From Opisthocomus hoazin (Eukaryota; Chordata; Aves; Opisthocomiformes; Opisthocomidae), in NCBI RefSeq assembly GCF_030867145.1, contig NC_134443.1, positions 1,550,001 to 1,614,000 of the forward strand: DNA of 64,000 nt. Direction: 5' to 3'. The translations under genes and the position numbers were made by a program. Below the pieces are notes generated by a model. It was not told the DNA's origin. It saw only the letters and a list, made by a program, of their open reading frames with translations, and did not search any database. Shown here piece after piece: positions 1 to 12,600 of the stretch (position 1 is the first letter of the stretch; the number at the start of each line of letters is the position of its first letter).

Positions 1-455
1 GAGCACCGCGGCTGCGGCGCGGGACCGATGGCGATTTCCCCGTGGCCGCCCGGGTTTTGCCGGAGAAGCCGAGGGGTGGACGCGGTGCCAGGTGCCGCGC
101 ACCGGACCGCAGCGCCCGTTTCTCACCTCCCCGCTCGCTGGAGGGGTGCGTGGGCGAGCGCGGCCGTGGGGCGAGGCGTCCCCTGGGGGTTTCGGGCTTC
201 CTCTGGGACCCCGTGAGCCCGCTGGCAGCCCGTCTCCCTCGTGGTGGGGGGGTCACGGGCCGTTGGGCTGTGTTTAGGCAGAGGTGTTTGTGTACCGGCG
301 TATTTTTATTTGCGCCTCTTTCGGAAATTTTTCGGCGCGGCGGCTGCCGGTTCAGTGCCGGGCGATGGGGCGGGAAGGGGTGCGAGGGGGGGTTGTGTGG
401 TTAAAACTGATTTAGGTTCTGCTCGTGCAAGCTCTGCACAGCAATTCCTGTGCTG
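1..455. other. GC-rich single-copy sequence, no gene recognised
   Basis: Short overlapping open frames only; no splice-bounded coding segment, RNA gene or element that I can identify. Confidence 0.5.
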
Positions 456-990
456 CAGGAGAGCCCCAGGCTCCTGGGGTTTGGGGGGCTGAAGCCCGAG
501 GCTCCTGAGTTTTGGGGTGAGGCTCCTGGGATTTGGGGGGCTGAAGCCCCAGGCTCCTGGGATTTGGGGGGCTGAAGCCCGAGGCTCCTGAGTTTTGGGG
601 TGAGGCTCCTGGGATTTGGGGGGCTGAAGCTCTTGGGGCTCCTGGGATTTGGGGACTGAAGCCCGAGGCTCCTGGGATTAGGGGGGCTGAAAGCTGAGGA
701 TGCTGAGTTTTGGGGGGGCTGAAGGCTTTGGGGCTCCTAGGATTTGGAGGTCTGAAGCCTGAGGCTCCTGGGATTTGTGGGGCTGAAGCCCTTGGGGCTA
801 CTGGGATTTGGGGGGCTGAAGCCCGAGGCTCCTGAGTTTTGGGGGGCTGAAGCCTGAGGCTCCTGAGTTTTGAGGGGCTGAAGGCCTTGGGGTTCCTGAG
901 ATTTGGGGGGCCTGAAATTGGAGGCTCCTGGGATTTGGGGGCCTGAAGCCTGAGGCTCCTGGGATTTGGGGGCTGAAGCCCTTGGGGCTC
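456..990 (+). repeat. G-rich minisatellite, unit about 35 bp, about 15 copies
   Basis: Units like 'ggctcctgggatttgggggg' plus 'ctgaagcccga', alternating with a variant 'ctcctgagttttggggtga'. Five- and six-G runs recur on the plus strand. The minus-strand open frames through it are repeat artefacts. Confidence 0.9.
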
Positions 991-999
991 CGACTCGGG

Positions 1000-2190
1000 T
1001 CCTGGGCCATCCCTCCTGTCGTGTCACGGGTCTCCTTCCAGTCTGCAAACTCGCTGACACCAGCCCGGGCGCTCTGGGAGGCCGAACCGCGGTAGCGGCG
1101 ATGCTGGGAGCACCCAGAGCTATCCTGGAAAACCGCAGAGCAGCGGGGGCTGTTCTCCTGTCGGGAGCTGGGGACTCCCCATCCCGTTGGGATCCCACCG
1201 GCACCTGATGTGGGCAAAGCAAGGTGGAAAAGAAAAGTCAAAAAAAAAAACAACTGGGCAGCTCTTTCGGAGCTGCTTCATGGCAAAGTTGGTTTTGCTG
1301 CTGGGCGGGTGCTGAGCCGTGGGGGGCAGAGCGAAGGCCACCCCGAAATCGGGTGCTCCTGCTCGGGGCTGCCGCGGGCGCTGCAGGAGCCGCCTGGGAG
1401 TTTGGGACTTGGCCCTTTGTCCGGGCAGGGTGGCAGTTGGCATCCTCCCAAACCCTGCGGGGTCTGGAGCATCCGTGCCCGGGCAGGCTGATGCCCGGCG
1501 CGGGGGCAGGAGCCAACCCCCGTCCCCGGCGTCCCTTCAGCTCCGCCGGCGCCCGCTCCTGAAGCCAAGGTGCCGCCTTGGTGGTTTCTTTCCCTTTTTT
1601 TTTTTTATTCTTTTTCCCTAAATACATTACTGGTGCAGTTCGTCCATATTTCAGCCTTCTTCTCCCTCCTCTTCTCGTGCTGAAGTCTATAATGCTGAAA
1701 TTATAGCATCACCCTCGTCGCCATGGCAACGCGCAGGGATGTAGTTAAAAAAAAAACCAAAACCAGACCCGGGACCAGAAGCCCTCCAAGGATTATGACT
1801 TCAGTGAGGGATCAGGCTGGAGGGGAATCTGGGTCACGGCTGGAGCTGGCTTTTCTTCCCGCCTGTCTTCGGTAATTCCCCTCACCGCGAGCGGGGGGAC
1901 GCGGCGGGGCAGGGCAGAGCCGCCGGCAGCACCCATGGGTGCTCCCCGGGGTGGGTCACGTCGCCCCGGGACGTGCTGCGCTCCCCGCGTAGGAGATCGC
2001 CGGGCGCCTGTGGGCACCCCAGGGAAGGGCGTCCTCTGCGGCTCGGTGTTCCCACCCCAAATCCAGGCTTTTGAACCCAAAGTCTTTTGTGTTACAAAGT
2101 GCGTGGTGCTTGTGGGGGTGCCAGAGCCACGCTCCCCCCTTCCTGGGTTGTGCATTGCGAGTTTTCTCTCTCAACCCCCAAAATAAACAG
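1000..2190. other. Single-copy sequence, no gene recognised
   Basis: GC-rich unique DNA with short A and T runs; nothing further identified. Confidence 0.5.
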
Positions 2191-2194
2191 GACT

Positions 2195-2620
2195 CTGTTA
2201 TTTTTTTCTTAATTTCTTGCTCCTCTTTTTTTTTTCTAATTTTTTCCTTTTTTTTCCTATTTTTTCCTTTTTTCTATTTTTTCCTCCTATTTTTCTAATT
2301 TTTCCTCTTTTTTTCTATATTTTTTCCTCTTATTTTTCTAATTTTTTCCTGTTTTTTTCTATTTTTTTCCTCTTTTTTCTTTTTTCTCTTTTTTCTTTTT
2401 TCTCTTTTTTTCTGATTTTTTCCTCTTTTTTTTCTGATTTTTTTCCTCCTCTTTTTTTTTCTGATTTTTTTCCTCCTCTTTTTTTTTCTGATTTTTTTCC
2501 TCCTCTTTTTTTTTCTGATTTTTTTCCTCCTCTTTTTTTTTCTGATTTTTTTCCTCTTTTTTTTTTCTAATTTTTTTTCTCTCTTCTTCTTTTTTTTTTT
2601 TTCTCCTCCCTTTTTCCACA
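2195..2620 (+). repeat. Pyrimidine (T-rich) tract with a 26-bp tandem repeat
   Basis: About 420 bp almost purely of T and C. From about 2425 to 2560 it is organised as five units of 'ttttttttctgatttttttc' plus 'ctcctc'. On the minus strand it would read as Lys/Glu/Arg-rich frames, which are artefacts of composition. Confidence 0.95.
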
Positions 2621-2639
2621 CCCCCAGAGCCGCTGTTGC

Positions 2640-3242
2640 TGGTGGCAGGGAGCCCAGACTCGGTAGGAACTCAGAAATGCTGCAGATCCAAGCCCCGGCT
2701 GCCCTCTCGGTTTCGCAATCCTTTGGAGGGGGGGGCAGAGAGAAGGAATAAAATGGGAGGGGATTTTTCTTTTTTCTCTTTATTAGAGATTTATAGACTT
2801 TCCCACCAGTAGGGACGAGGAGCCGAAGCCGAGCGGCCAATTTTCTACAGTAAGTTTCCGACGCTGCTCCTCTCCGGCCCCTGCGAAAGCCTCTGCGGCC
2901 TCGCCGACGGCGCGTTGGGTTGGGTTGGATTTTTGGCAAACCGTCGGCGATGCTGGTGGGGGCTGGCGGTGCTGCCCGGTGTGCCGGCACCTCCCGCGGC
3001 GCTGGCGGTGGCTTAGGTGATGCTAACGGCTGGGAAAACTCAGGTTGGGGGTTTTTTCTTATTTTATTTTGAGCTGTTAAAGCCTTTTTCTCTACCTGTT
3101 TTTCGGTCGTGTGCGAACCCTTCGGCTTGGGCTTCCTGGTGATGCCGCGACCGTCGCTCGACCGGGCTCGGCGCTGCTGGGGCACCTTCGCCGCCATCTT
3201 CATCCCCCTCCGCCATGCGACGTCTCGGGGGTTGCGGGCCAT
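2640..3242 (-). promoter_or_regulatory. CpG-rich segment with a YY1-type motif, possible promoter
   Basis: CpG-rich unique sequence containing, on the minus strand, 'aagatggcggc' (3190-3200), the classic YY1 site of housekeeping promoters and 5' UTRs. A minus-strand open frame begins at 3242 ('MARNPRDVAWRRGMKMAAK') and is basic, but most of its length beyond 2640 is the T-rich tract. I do not recognise the protein. Either an unrecognised first exon or a coincidence. Confidence 0.25.
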
Positions 3243-5338
3243 TTATTTTTAGGTAATTGCAGCGTCCGGGCTCTGAAGTCGCCGGTCGGCACCGCGCAGC
3301 CGGACAAGGGAGGTTTTTGTTCGCGAGGGTGTTTTAAGCAGCCGTTTTTTTACAGGCTCCTCGCGTCGGCGTGGAGGGATCCGGCCGATGCCACGGCCGG
3401 CTCCTGTCCCCGCAGATGCCGCCTTACCCGCAGCCGGTGCCGTGCACGGGGCAGGGTGCGAGGGTTCGGCTCCCCGGCCCCGCTCTGCACCCTCGCGCAG
3501 GATCCGACCCTCCGCCCCGGCAAAAATCCTCCCTCCTAGAGCTGCGCCTGGATGAGAGCTGAGCCCTGGCAGCTCTGGTCCGAATGCCCAGTGGTTAATG
3601 GGATTAAACTGGTGTCCCTAGTGAGGGTTTTTTATTTTTTTATTTTTTTTTTTTCAATTTTGCATCTGGTTTTCTCAAGACTTTTTAAGCCGGGGCGGGG
3701 GCTGGGGCCACATCGTGCTGGGATCTGATTAGATAAGGGAGAGCTGCCTGTGAACAAAATTCCTACCGGATAATTATTTATACCTCCGTGTGCGTCACTG
3801 GTAAACATCTGGATCCGCTCCAAACATCTTCATTTGATTTGTTCCGTCGTCTCTCGACAGGGAGATTTGTCAGATCCCCTCCCCACCTCCCCTCCATCGC
3901 CTGGCTTTGGGCGACTCGGCTGGAATTCAGGGTGGGCTTCGAGGGGTCACCGCGCTGCCCCGGAGATGAGCCCGTCCCTGCCTGCCGGGCGTTACCACAC
4001 TTGGGGCTGGGTTAGCAAACCCCCAGCTCCTGGGTTCCCGTGATGGGGGGAGAGTCACGTTGCCCTCTCTCAGGAGGAGAAAGTTTCTGGTGTTTGTGGT
4101 TGCAGGAAAAATACGAGTGGCCAGAAAAACCCCAAAAGCAATCCCAGATGTGTTGCTTTCTATTTTAAAACACCGTCGTTTGATTTGGGGGCGAACCAGA
4201 CTCCTGACCTTTCAGAGCGCGTGGGGCTGGCAGTCGTGCCGAGCGCTTCCAGGCCAGGGCTGACTTCTTGTTCTGTTTGTGGAGAGCCAAGAAATTAATA
4301 TTAATAACTTTCCCTGAATGAGAGTTGAGTACCTGCTTCCCTGGGGCACCTTGGAAGGCTCCGGCTCGGGTGGGTAACATCAACAGCCGTGATGAACGGG
4401 ACCGAGAGCGTCGCTCCCCGCGCAGCTGGGGTGCAGATGGGAAGGGGCTGGTGTGAAGCTTTTAAAGCGCCCCGGGGCAGGGCTTGCAGGCGCCACGAGC
4501 GATTTTTTTTTTTTTTTTTGGGGTGTTCCTCCATCCTTTTCACAGCCCCGGCCCCTCTTTGCACGGCTGCGGTGGGAAAACCCCATCCCGAGTCTGTGGA
4601 GCCGAATGCCGGCTCGCTCGGCGTGGGCAGCGGCTGAAATCCGGGTTCCGCCTGGGCCGGGGCCTCGAAAAAAATAAATAATAAATAGAAAAGTTTCAGC
4701 GCTGCACCCAGCCTTAATCTCTTTAAACTGTATTTTGCTAATCCTTCATTAGGATCTCATTGTGAGCTTGTTATCCCGTTAGGGCTTAGAGCCGTGCGTG
4801 GCGGCATCGCCCGCGGAGCCGGGGTGGGAAGGGGCCACGTGCTCTGCCGGAACGTGCCGGGGTGGGCTCCGCTCTGCGGGATGGGTGCCTGCTGCTCCAT
4901 CCTGCTCTCACCGCTTCGGGCCGCTCGAAGAGGAGCGGGTGCCGGCGGTCCCGGTGTCCTCGGTGCGGACCGCGGGGACGTCGTTTCTGTTCGTCTTCCC
5001 CTCGGTCGCGGGGTGTCGGTGCCGGGAGCGGGGCGTGTACGGTAAAACAGGGCTGGTTTTTGCCAGGTCTTCCTTCGGAGCGTTGCTGAGCGGCCAAGGG
5101 CGAGGTTTGAGCCGGGGTTCTCCGGCGAGCTGGCGTGAGGTGGACCTGCACGGCACGGCATGGGCAGGGTGAGCTCGGTGCGTGCTTAACCCCCTTCCCG
5201 CTGCCGCCGGAGCCTGGAAAAGGGCATCGGTGGGACCCGGCGTGCCACGGGCCGATTCCTGCCCTTAGCGAGCGGCCGCTTTCCCGCTGGGAGCCTGGAG
5301 CTGGTGCCGGCGGCTCCGTGCCGCCGGCTGCCCCGGCA
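3243..5338. other. Single-copy sequence with AT-rich islands, no gene recognised
   Basis: AT-rich non-repetitive islands at about 3715-3870 (with 'tgattagataaggg', a GATA-type site) and 4670-4790 (with 'ctaatccttcattaggatct') stand out against GC-rich surroundings and could be regulatory. Confidence 0.4.
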
Positions 5339-5662
5339 CAGAATCACAGAATGGTGGGGGTTGGAAGGGACCTCTGTGTGTCCCCCAGCCCAACCCCCTG
5401 CCCAAGCAGGGTCACCCAGAGCAGGGGGCACAGCACCGCGGCCAGGGGGGCTGGAATATCTCCATAGAAGGAGACTCCACAGCCTCCCTGGGCAGCCTGG
5501 GCCAGGGCTCCGTCACCCTCAGAGGGAAGAAGTTCTTCCTCGGGTTCAGCTGGAGCTTCCTCTGCCTCAGTTTGTGCCCGTTGCCCCTTGTCCTGTCACT
5601 GGGCACCACTGGGAAGAGTCTGGCCCCGTCCTCCTGACCCCCACCCTGCAGATATTTGTAAG
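5339..5662 (-). mobile_element. CR1 LINE 3' fragment
   Basis: Reverse-oriented; tail 'cacagaatcacagaatggtg' at the left, then 'agcagggtcacccagagcag', 'tctccatagaaggagactcc' and 'ccccttgtcctgtcactggg'. About 320 bp, 5'-truncated. Confidence 0.94.
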
Positions 5663-6739
5663 CTCCCCTCCGCAGCACCCGGCGTTTGCCACCTTCCCCC
5701 GAACGCTGGGAGCTTCTCGGGGCGGCTGGGGATGGCGGCGGCTCTGCGGCACCCGGGGGGGTCGGGGTGCCGCAGGGTCCCGCGTTTGGAAGCTGCTTCG
5801 GAGGAGGAGGAGGAGGAGGAGAGCGGCCTCGCCAGAGTCTGAAGCCGGAGAGGTGGCAAAGCGTCTCGCCGGAGAACCGAGCGGGGCCGAGCGTGTTTGC
5901 CGTGCAGGCTGCGATCTGCAAGACATCAGGCGACGGGGCCGCGGCGCGATGGCAGAAAGCAAAACAAAAACCGCCCACCCACACGTTCCCACATGCGCCG
6001 GCAAACGAGGAAGCGAGCGAGCCGGGCCCGAGACGCGATTTTATTCGGTGGAAAACAAAAACCATTGCGGCAGGCGAGAGGCTGCCTGGCTTTTTCTTTT
6101 CCCTCTCAAAAAAAAAAAACCCCAAAAAACAGAGGTGGGATTTTTTTGTCTTCCCTGGTTTTTGTTTTGGTGTGGAAGCGTGGCTCTGAAGAGGAGCTTG
6201 GTGGCTGTGAAATTGCTGCCTGCTTCGGCGTTTTCCTGCCCAACCTCCTCCGGGCTGCAAGGTCTCGCGCGGTGCCGCGTCCTCGTCCGCCGCTGCGTGC
6301 CAGATGCGGCGGGGTCGGGAGGAGGAGGCGGCTCCGCCGCCATCGCCCGGCGAACGCGGCTGCCCCGAGAGCGTTGGCCGACGTCGAAAGCTTCCGGCGC
6401 TGTCGTTTGCCCGCGGGTTGCCGAGCATCTCTGCGGGTCGGGGGTTTGGCAGCTGCCGGGGCTCGGTGAGGGGCTCGCGGCATCGCTTGGCTGTGGGAGG
6501 TGGGGTCTCTGCGGGGAACCCCCTGAAACGCTCAGGTTCCCGGCGCGGGGCTGAGCGACTTTGGTTCTTGGTGGATTTATTGCTGCAGCCGGTGCCGTGC
6601 TCGTGCCGACGCTCGGCCTGTGCCGGAGCAACGGAGCTCCCGCTCCGGAGCACGTAGGAATCGGGGAACAGCGTCGTTTGAGCTGGCTTTTATCCTTCCC
6701 GAAAACAGGAATGGGGATACCCGGGAGTGCCGCGTCCCG
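5663..6739. other. GC-rich single-copy sequence, no gene recognised
   Basis: Contains a short (GGA)n run at about 5802-5822. Long open frames on both strands extend into the flanking CR1 copies and have no recognisable domain. Confidence 0.5.
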
Positions 6740-7292
6740 GGGTCACCCAGCCCAACCCCCTGCCCAAGCAGGGTCACCCAGAGCAGGCTGCACAGGACCT
6801 TGTCCAGGAGGGTCTTGAATATCTCCAGAGAAGGAGACTCCACAGCCTCCCTGGGCAGCCTGGGCCAGGGCTCCGTCACCCTCAGAGGGAAGAAGTTCTT
6901 CCTCGTGCTCAGACGGAACTTCCTGTGCCTCAGTTTGTGCCCGTTGCCCCTTGTCCTGTCGCTGGGCACCACTGCAAAGAGCCTGGCCCCATCCTCCTGA
7001 CCCCCCCTGCAGATATTGATCGGCATTTCTAAGGTCCCCTTGCAGCCTTCTCTTCTCCAGGCTGAACAAGCCCAGCTCCCTCAGCCTCTCCTCGTAGCAG
7101 AGATGCTCCAGTCCCCTCATCATCCTCGTAGCCCTCCGCTGGACTCTCTCCAGTAGCTCCTCATCTTTCTTGAACTGGGGAGCCCAGAACTGGACACAGT
7201 ACTGCAGATGAGGCCTCACCAGGGCAGTGTAGAGGGGAAGGAGAACCTCCCTTGTCCTGCTGGCCACACTCTTCTTGATGCACCCCAGGATC
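6740..7292 (-). mobile_element. CR1 LINE, about 550 bp
   Basis: Reverse-oriented and 5'-truncated. On the minus strand one open frame carries the conserved ORF2 end: '[20 protein letters not shown]', then '[17 protein letters not shown]'. The terminal tail repeat is lost at the left end, where the CR1 similarity begins abruptly after 'cgtcccggggtc'. Confidence 0.93.
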
Positions 7293-9290
7293 CCATCTCC
7301 TCGCCTTGGGTTTCCCAGCCCTTTGGGGTGCTCCGGCGGCGGGGCTCAGCCAGGGCCGTGCCGCTGGGAAGGTAGAGCTTTTCCGAACGCCCCGCTCCCC
7401 TTTTCCTGTGCTTATAATTAGGCCTGGCTCCCCGCCACCGTATGCTGTACGATCCTGGAAAGAGGTCATGGCTTTGCTGAAATCCTTGGGAACGGAGCTG
7501 CCTCTGCAGCTGGGAAAGCGGTGCGGTTTCCAGGCAGATAAGAAATAGGGCAAATGCAACTCTTTTTTTTTTATCCCTGCTGTGATTTACGGGCTCTGGG
7601 CATGGCATCCGACGGGCTCCTCCCTGCTCCGGCTCTGCTCGTGCTTGGGGAATCGGGTGAGTCCGTCTGGATCGGCAAAGAGCTTCGGAGCGGCCCTGGG
7701 ACTCGTTTTTCCTCTCTGCTGCATCGCATCCAAGGTCTCGCCCCGGGCTGGAGAAGGAAACAACCCTTATTCCCTTATTCCTGGGGGTTTCTGGTCCTTT
7801 CCACGACTCAGACTCCCCATTTTGGTGAGTTTCCCGGGAGCGGGGCTCCCTTTGCAGCGGGAAAAGCATCGTCTCGCTGTCCTGGAAGGGCTTTTCCAAC
7901 CCAAATGGTTCGGTGATCGCCGGCCAGGTGAGGAACCGGAGCCCGCTTCGCTCCCGAGGAACGGGCTGAAGCGGACGGGGAGCGGAGGGGTCTGCGGGGC
8001 CGGGGAGGGCTTTGCTGCCTCTGAACCCTCCTCTGCAAAGCGGTGACAAACTCAAAGCGAAAAGAGTGTTTTTAAAATAGAAAACTCCGCTCTGCAGAAA
8101 AGAGCGACAGAAACACGGCAAAATCCCCTGTTAAGAAGTTTCCCGGAGCTCTGCGATTGCCCCTTTACCCATGTACAGTAATTCCGAGCAAAAGTCGGGA
8201 TAAATACGATCAGAAAGGACAGGAACGGAGCGGAAGGGCTCAGATGGCCGTCCCAGCGGTGCCCTGCACGCGCCGTATCCCCCCGGCATCATCCCGCCGC
8301 CGAGCCCGTCTTCCCTTTCCAACGCAGAGATTAGCTGAAAGAAAACCAGGAGATTAAAAAGCAAAACACTTTCCATTTGTTTTAATTGGCTCCCAGGCCG
8401 GAGAGCTTCTCCTCTGCCCTCCCTTTTAAATCTGAACGCTGTGATTTTCGCTGGCAATGCCAGGACCGCGAGGCTGGGCTTGGAAGGGGAGAAAGCACCG
8501 AGGGTGCCGAGGTCCCCGGAGCCGCCGCCGCGTCCCCTCTCACAGCGCTGGAAGTTTTTCTGGCGATTGCAAGGCTCGATAACCCGCTTGTTTCTTTTTT
8601 TTTCTGCATTTGCCTCCGTGTTCATACTGGGGGTTGCGTTTGGGATTTGGGATTTTTCCAAGGGTCGTCGGGGCGGATCCGTCGGAGCGAGGTGCCGGGA
8701 GGTGACGCTTGCGTCGGCCGCAAAGCTTCGTTGCCCCGTGGGGGACCGAGTCATTCGGGGCCGTTTCCTACGGATCCGGGCCGCTCGGTTGACTGGTTAA
8801 CCAAATGACACGGAGATCTGCGGATTTTTTTTCTCTGTAGGTGCCTATAAAATCCCCCTTCTGCTTTCCCCGCGCAGCGGCGTACGTGGGGGGTGGTGTA
8901 GGAGTTGCTGACGACGGCACCGAATGTGCTAGCGTTTCTCTGCACCTCGCCGGAGAGAAATATCTTCATCTTTTTTTTTTTTAAAAAGAAAAGAAAAATT
9001 TTAATCTTATTTAAAAAAAAAACAAACCAAAACCCAGGTCTGAAGTTTGGGGAGTAGGCGCCCTCCCCGTGGAGCCGCGCCGAGGGTGCAAGGGGTTTTG
9101 GGCCTTGAACCTGTGGATTTGGGTAACCCCAGGGATGATTTTATTCTCCAGCTCAGAGTTTTCCCCCGCTGGGTTTTCCGATGCTGCCAGGTGGCTCCGG
9201 CGGGATGCGGCTCCGGCTTTTCTGGGTCCAACTCCGGCTTTGCAGCCAGTGCAGAGCCACATTCCGCTGCCGGATCGGTGCTTTGCCTTT
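7293..9290. other. Single-copy sequence, no gene recognised
   Basis: Mixed GC content; an A/T-rich segment at 8040-8220 and A/T homopolymers at 8970-9040. No exon or RNA gene identified. Confidence 0.45.
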
Positions 9291-9294
9291 GGGC

Positions 9295-9625
9295 CCGAAG
9301 GGTTTGCACGAGGGCTCGGGGCTTGCGCGAGGGCTCGGGGTTTGAACAAGGGCTCGGGGTTTGAACGAGGGCTCAGGGTTTCCACGAGGAGTTGGGATTT
9401 GCACGAGGGCTTAGGGTTTGCATAAGGGATCAGGGTTTCCACGAGGACTCAGGGTTCCACAAAGGCTCAGGGTTTCCACGAGGAGCTGGAATTTGCACGA
9501 GGGCTCAGGGCTTGCATGAGGGGCCAGGATTTGCACGAGGGCTCAGGGTTTCCACGAGGGCTCGGGATTTCCACGAGGAGTTGGAATTTGCACGAGGGCT
9601 CGGGGTTTGCACGTCAGCTCGGGGG
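9295..9625 (+). repeat. Minisatellite, unit about 19-30 bp
   Basis: Units such as 'gcacgagggctcagggtttg' and 'tccacgaggagttgggattt' repeated about twelve times. Confidence 0.9.
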
Positions 9626-12600
9626 TGAACCCCCTTTTTGCTTTTTGGGGACGAGCAGCCCTGGCTCCTGCCTGGGTCGCGGCTGCCCCGGCCAGTTCTC
9701 CAGCCCCCTGGCAGGGTTCTCCAGCCCCCTGGCAGGGTTCTCCTCTGGAAGCGGCGGTGGGTGCTGGTGTCGGTGGCTGTCGCCGGTGGGCTGGGTGCCG
9801 GGCGAGCGAGGCGAGGAGCGGCTGCTGGAAGGTGCCGGGTGCCTGGCAGGCGGCAGCAGCCCTGGCTGAGCCCAGGACACACAGGAGGGTCTGTAGCACA
9901 ACCCAGAATTAAATGCAAATCTCCCAGGCGTCCCGCGTTCGACCACAAAGCCACCTCTCCTCTGCACAAGAAAGGCCTTTTTCTTGCTTGTTTCCAAGTC
10001 GCCTTTATAAGCAGGTTTTAAAAAAAGCTCTCGGCTTCCAGCGAGGGCCGCGGAGCTGGGCTGGGATTTTCCGGCACGGTCCCATTTCCCCGGGGTGGGG
10101 GACGGCGGCGAGGGGCACGCGGAGGTTTGCTGGTCCCCTTTCCTAGCGAGCACCCACCTCCTCCCTCTGCATTTGCGTCCGTCTCCGCGCGGGGTTTCGG
10201 GGGTCCCCTCTCCCCTTCCCCAGCGCGCCCAGGGAAAGCCCTGAGCCACCTCGACGTGTCACCTCGCGGCAACCGGGACGTGACTTCGGACCCACCGCTG
10301 TTTGTCGGAGCGGGGAGACGGATGGGCTGGAGGTTCTGGATTTGGGCGACCGTGTTTGTTTGGTTTCCATGGGGAGAGGCCGGGGCTGAGCCGCCGGTGC
10401 CAGCCCGAGCTGCCCGGAGAGGCTTCGGCGACGCAAAATGTCCCCGCGGCCGGCGGTTGCTGACTCAGACGACAGCAGAGCATGGTGGTGAGCGGCCTGG
10501 GTTTTGCTCTTAATTATTATGATTTTCTCCCATCTTCCCTCCCACCCGGCTCCGGGCTCACCCGGTGGCCCTGGAGTTTGGACCTGCCCCGCTGGGGCTG
10601 TGCTGGGCACCCAGCCCGGCCGGGCTCCTGCGCCTGGGGAGGGGGCAAGCGCGGCATCAGCCTGGGCGAACGCCCTTGGGGTCCCTGGGGAGGGGGCCAG
10701 CCCGGCGCAGATCCGTGCCCAAGCGTGCTGATGCACACGTGGGATGACATTGTGGACGGGGGTCCCTTCCAGCATCACCCACCACCCCTCCAGGGCAGAC
10801 CCCCGGCCCTGCCGCCCTCCGGAGACATCGGCGTGCGTTGAAGACCCAAACTCGGGGTTGGTTTTCCTCCAGCTCCGCTCTGGTCACCCGTGGGCGGCTG
10901 CGTTGGTCAGCGGCCGCAGAGCGTCGGTGGTGCGTTGCCGGTGCACGTCAGCGTGCGTGCCGGCGGGACTGGCATCCCGCCCCGTGCCTCGCGTGGGGTT
11001 TTACGTGGACGGGGAGCGGCGGTGAAGCGGTGGCAGAGGATCCGTCCTCGCCGCGCTACGGAGAGGAGAGCGGCTCGGCTTGAGAGACGAGTGAGAATCG
11101 GCTCCGTGGCGTTTGGGGGGGGGCCAGCAGCAGACAGGAGGTTTTGGTGAGGGGGAGTCTGGGGGCTTTGGGGGGATCTGGGGGGGGAAAAACAGCTGGT
11201 GGTGCCTCCTCTGCTTTACCTCTGCCTTGGAAATGGGAATCCGGAGCGGCTGTCGCTGCTGCTCTAAAGCCTCCTGCATCCCTGCAGCAGCGCTGGAGCC
11301 GTTCGTGCGATGCCCCGGCGGGTGCCGGGGGATGCGAGCAGGGTGGGGGCACCCACAGCCCCTCTTGGCACCTTCGGGATGGGTGCACGCATGCATCGTC
11401 CCAGGCTGCCATGAAGTGGGCTGAAATTGGTTAAGGAAAGCAGCTTCTCTGGCCAAACGTGGCAGCAGCCGCTCGGACCCGTCCCCGTACCCCCCTCACC
11501 GGCCCGGTGCCCGGCGCAGCACCCGCAGAGCCGCTGCCGTCTACGGGGGAAGGCGCAGACCCCTGCGGCCGGGTTGGTGGGTGCCATAGGCCCTGGGGCC
11601 GGTGCCAGCAGGTGGCAATGTGGCCCGAGGCGTTGTCACCGTCACCGGGGGCAAGGGCAGGAACTGGGTGCTCGGGGTGTGGGGCACCCAAGTCTTGGCA
11701 TCCCTGGGCTCTCACGGGAGCCCCTGCGATGCCCTCGGGTGTTTTGGGGTTGTTTTAGGCTCGGGGTCCTCCTGGTGCTGGTGGGTGAGCAGGGTGGGAC
11801 GAGGCGAGGGGCTTGCTCGGGGGGAGGTAATCGGGATTTGGGCTGGGGGCTGTTTGCGTTTCCAGCTCTGCTCTTTGCCGCTGTGCCTCAGTTTCCCTGC
11901 TCTGGCAGAGCCGTGAGGCAGCAGGGCCACCCCGGGGGTGCTCGGGGGTCCTGCCGATGGGCGCGGGGCCGTCCTGCGGCAGCCCCTGGATGGGCTCCCG
12001 GAGCGGGGACGTGCGAACCGGGGCCTGCCCAGGTGTAGGCACCCACCCGCCGAGGGGCTTTTCTGCTCCTGCCAGATGTGCTGGGTGCGAGGAGACGGGT
12101 GGCCCAGCTGTGCAGCGAGTGCAAAGCAGGGTGGGTGCTGCGAGCCCATCCCTCGTCCGACGCGTCCCCGGACCCGCCAGCACCCCGTGGTCACCGGCGC
12201 GGTGCGTGGCTTCGCCCCGGTCCCGGCCGCCTCCGCCCGCCCGCGTCCATACAGCTGGAGGTTTCGCTTCTGCATCTCCGCCGCCCAAGGGGGAACTCAG
12301 CCGGCGAGAGCGAAACTCGGCGGCTCCAACGGTCGCACACGCGCGTGGCCCCCCCCGGCCCGGCACCCCCTCCGTGCCCCCCGAGTCCTGGCAGGGCCGG
12401 CGGCCGCTGGCGCAGCACCTGCGGTGACGGCTGTGCCGCGCTCCGCTGCCGTGACCGACGGCTGGGACGGAGAGCGGCCGTCCGGCACCCATCCAAGGGC
12501 TGGATGTGGGTGGGGGACCCCGTGCTGGGACCCGTTGGGGGGGGCAAAGCCTCCGCGAGGTGACCTGGAGGCAGCGAGCCCCCCGCGATTCCCACCCTGC

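Noticed and set aside
5304-6653. Open frames of more than 400 codons on both strands
   Set aside because: They fuse a CR1 fragment with GC-rich unique sequence; no homologous domain recognised and opposite strands are equally open.
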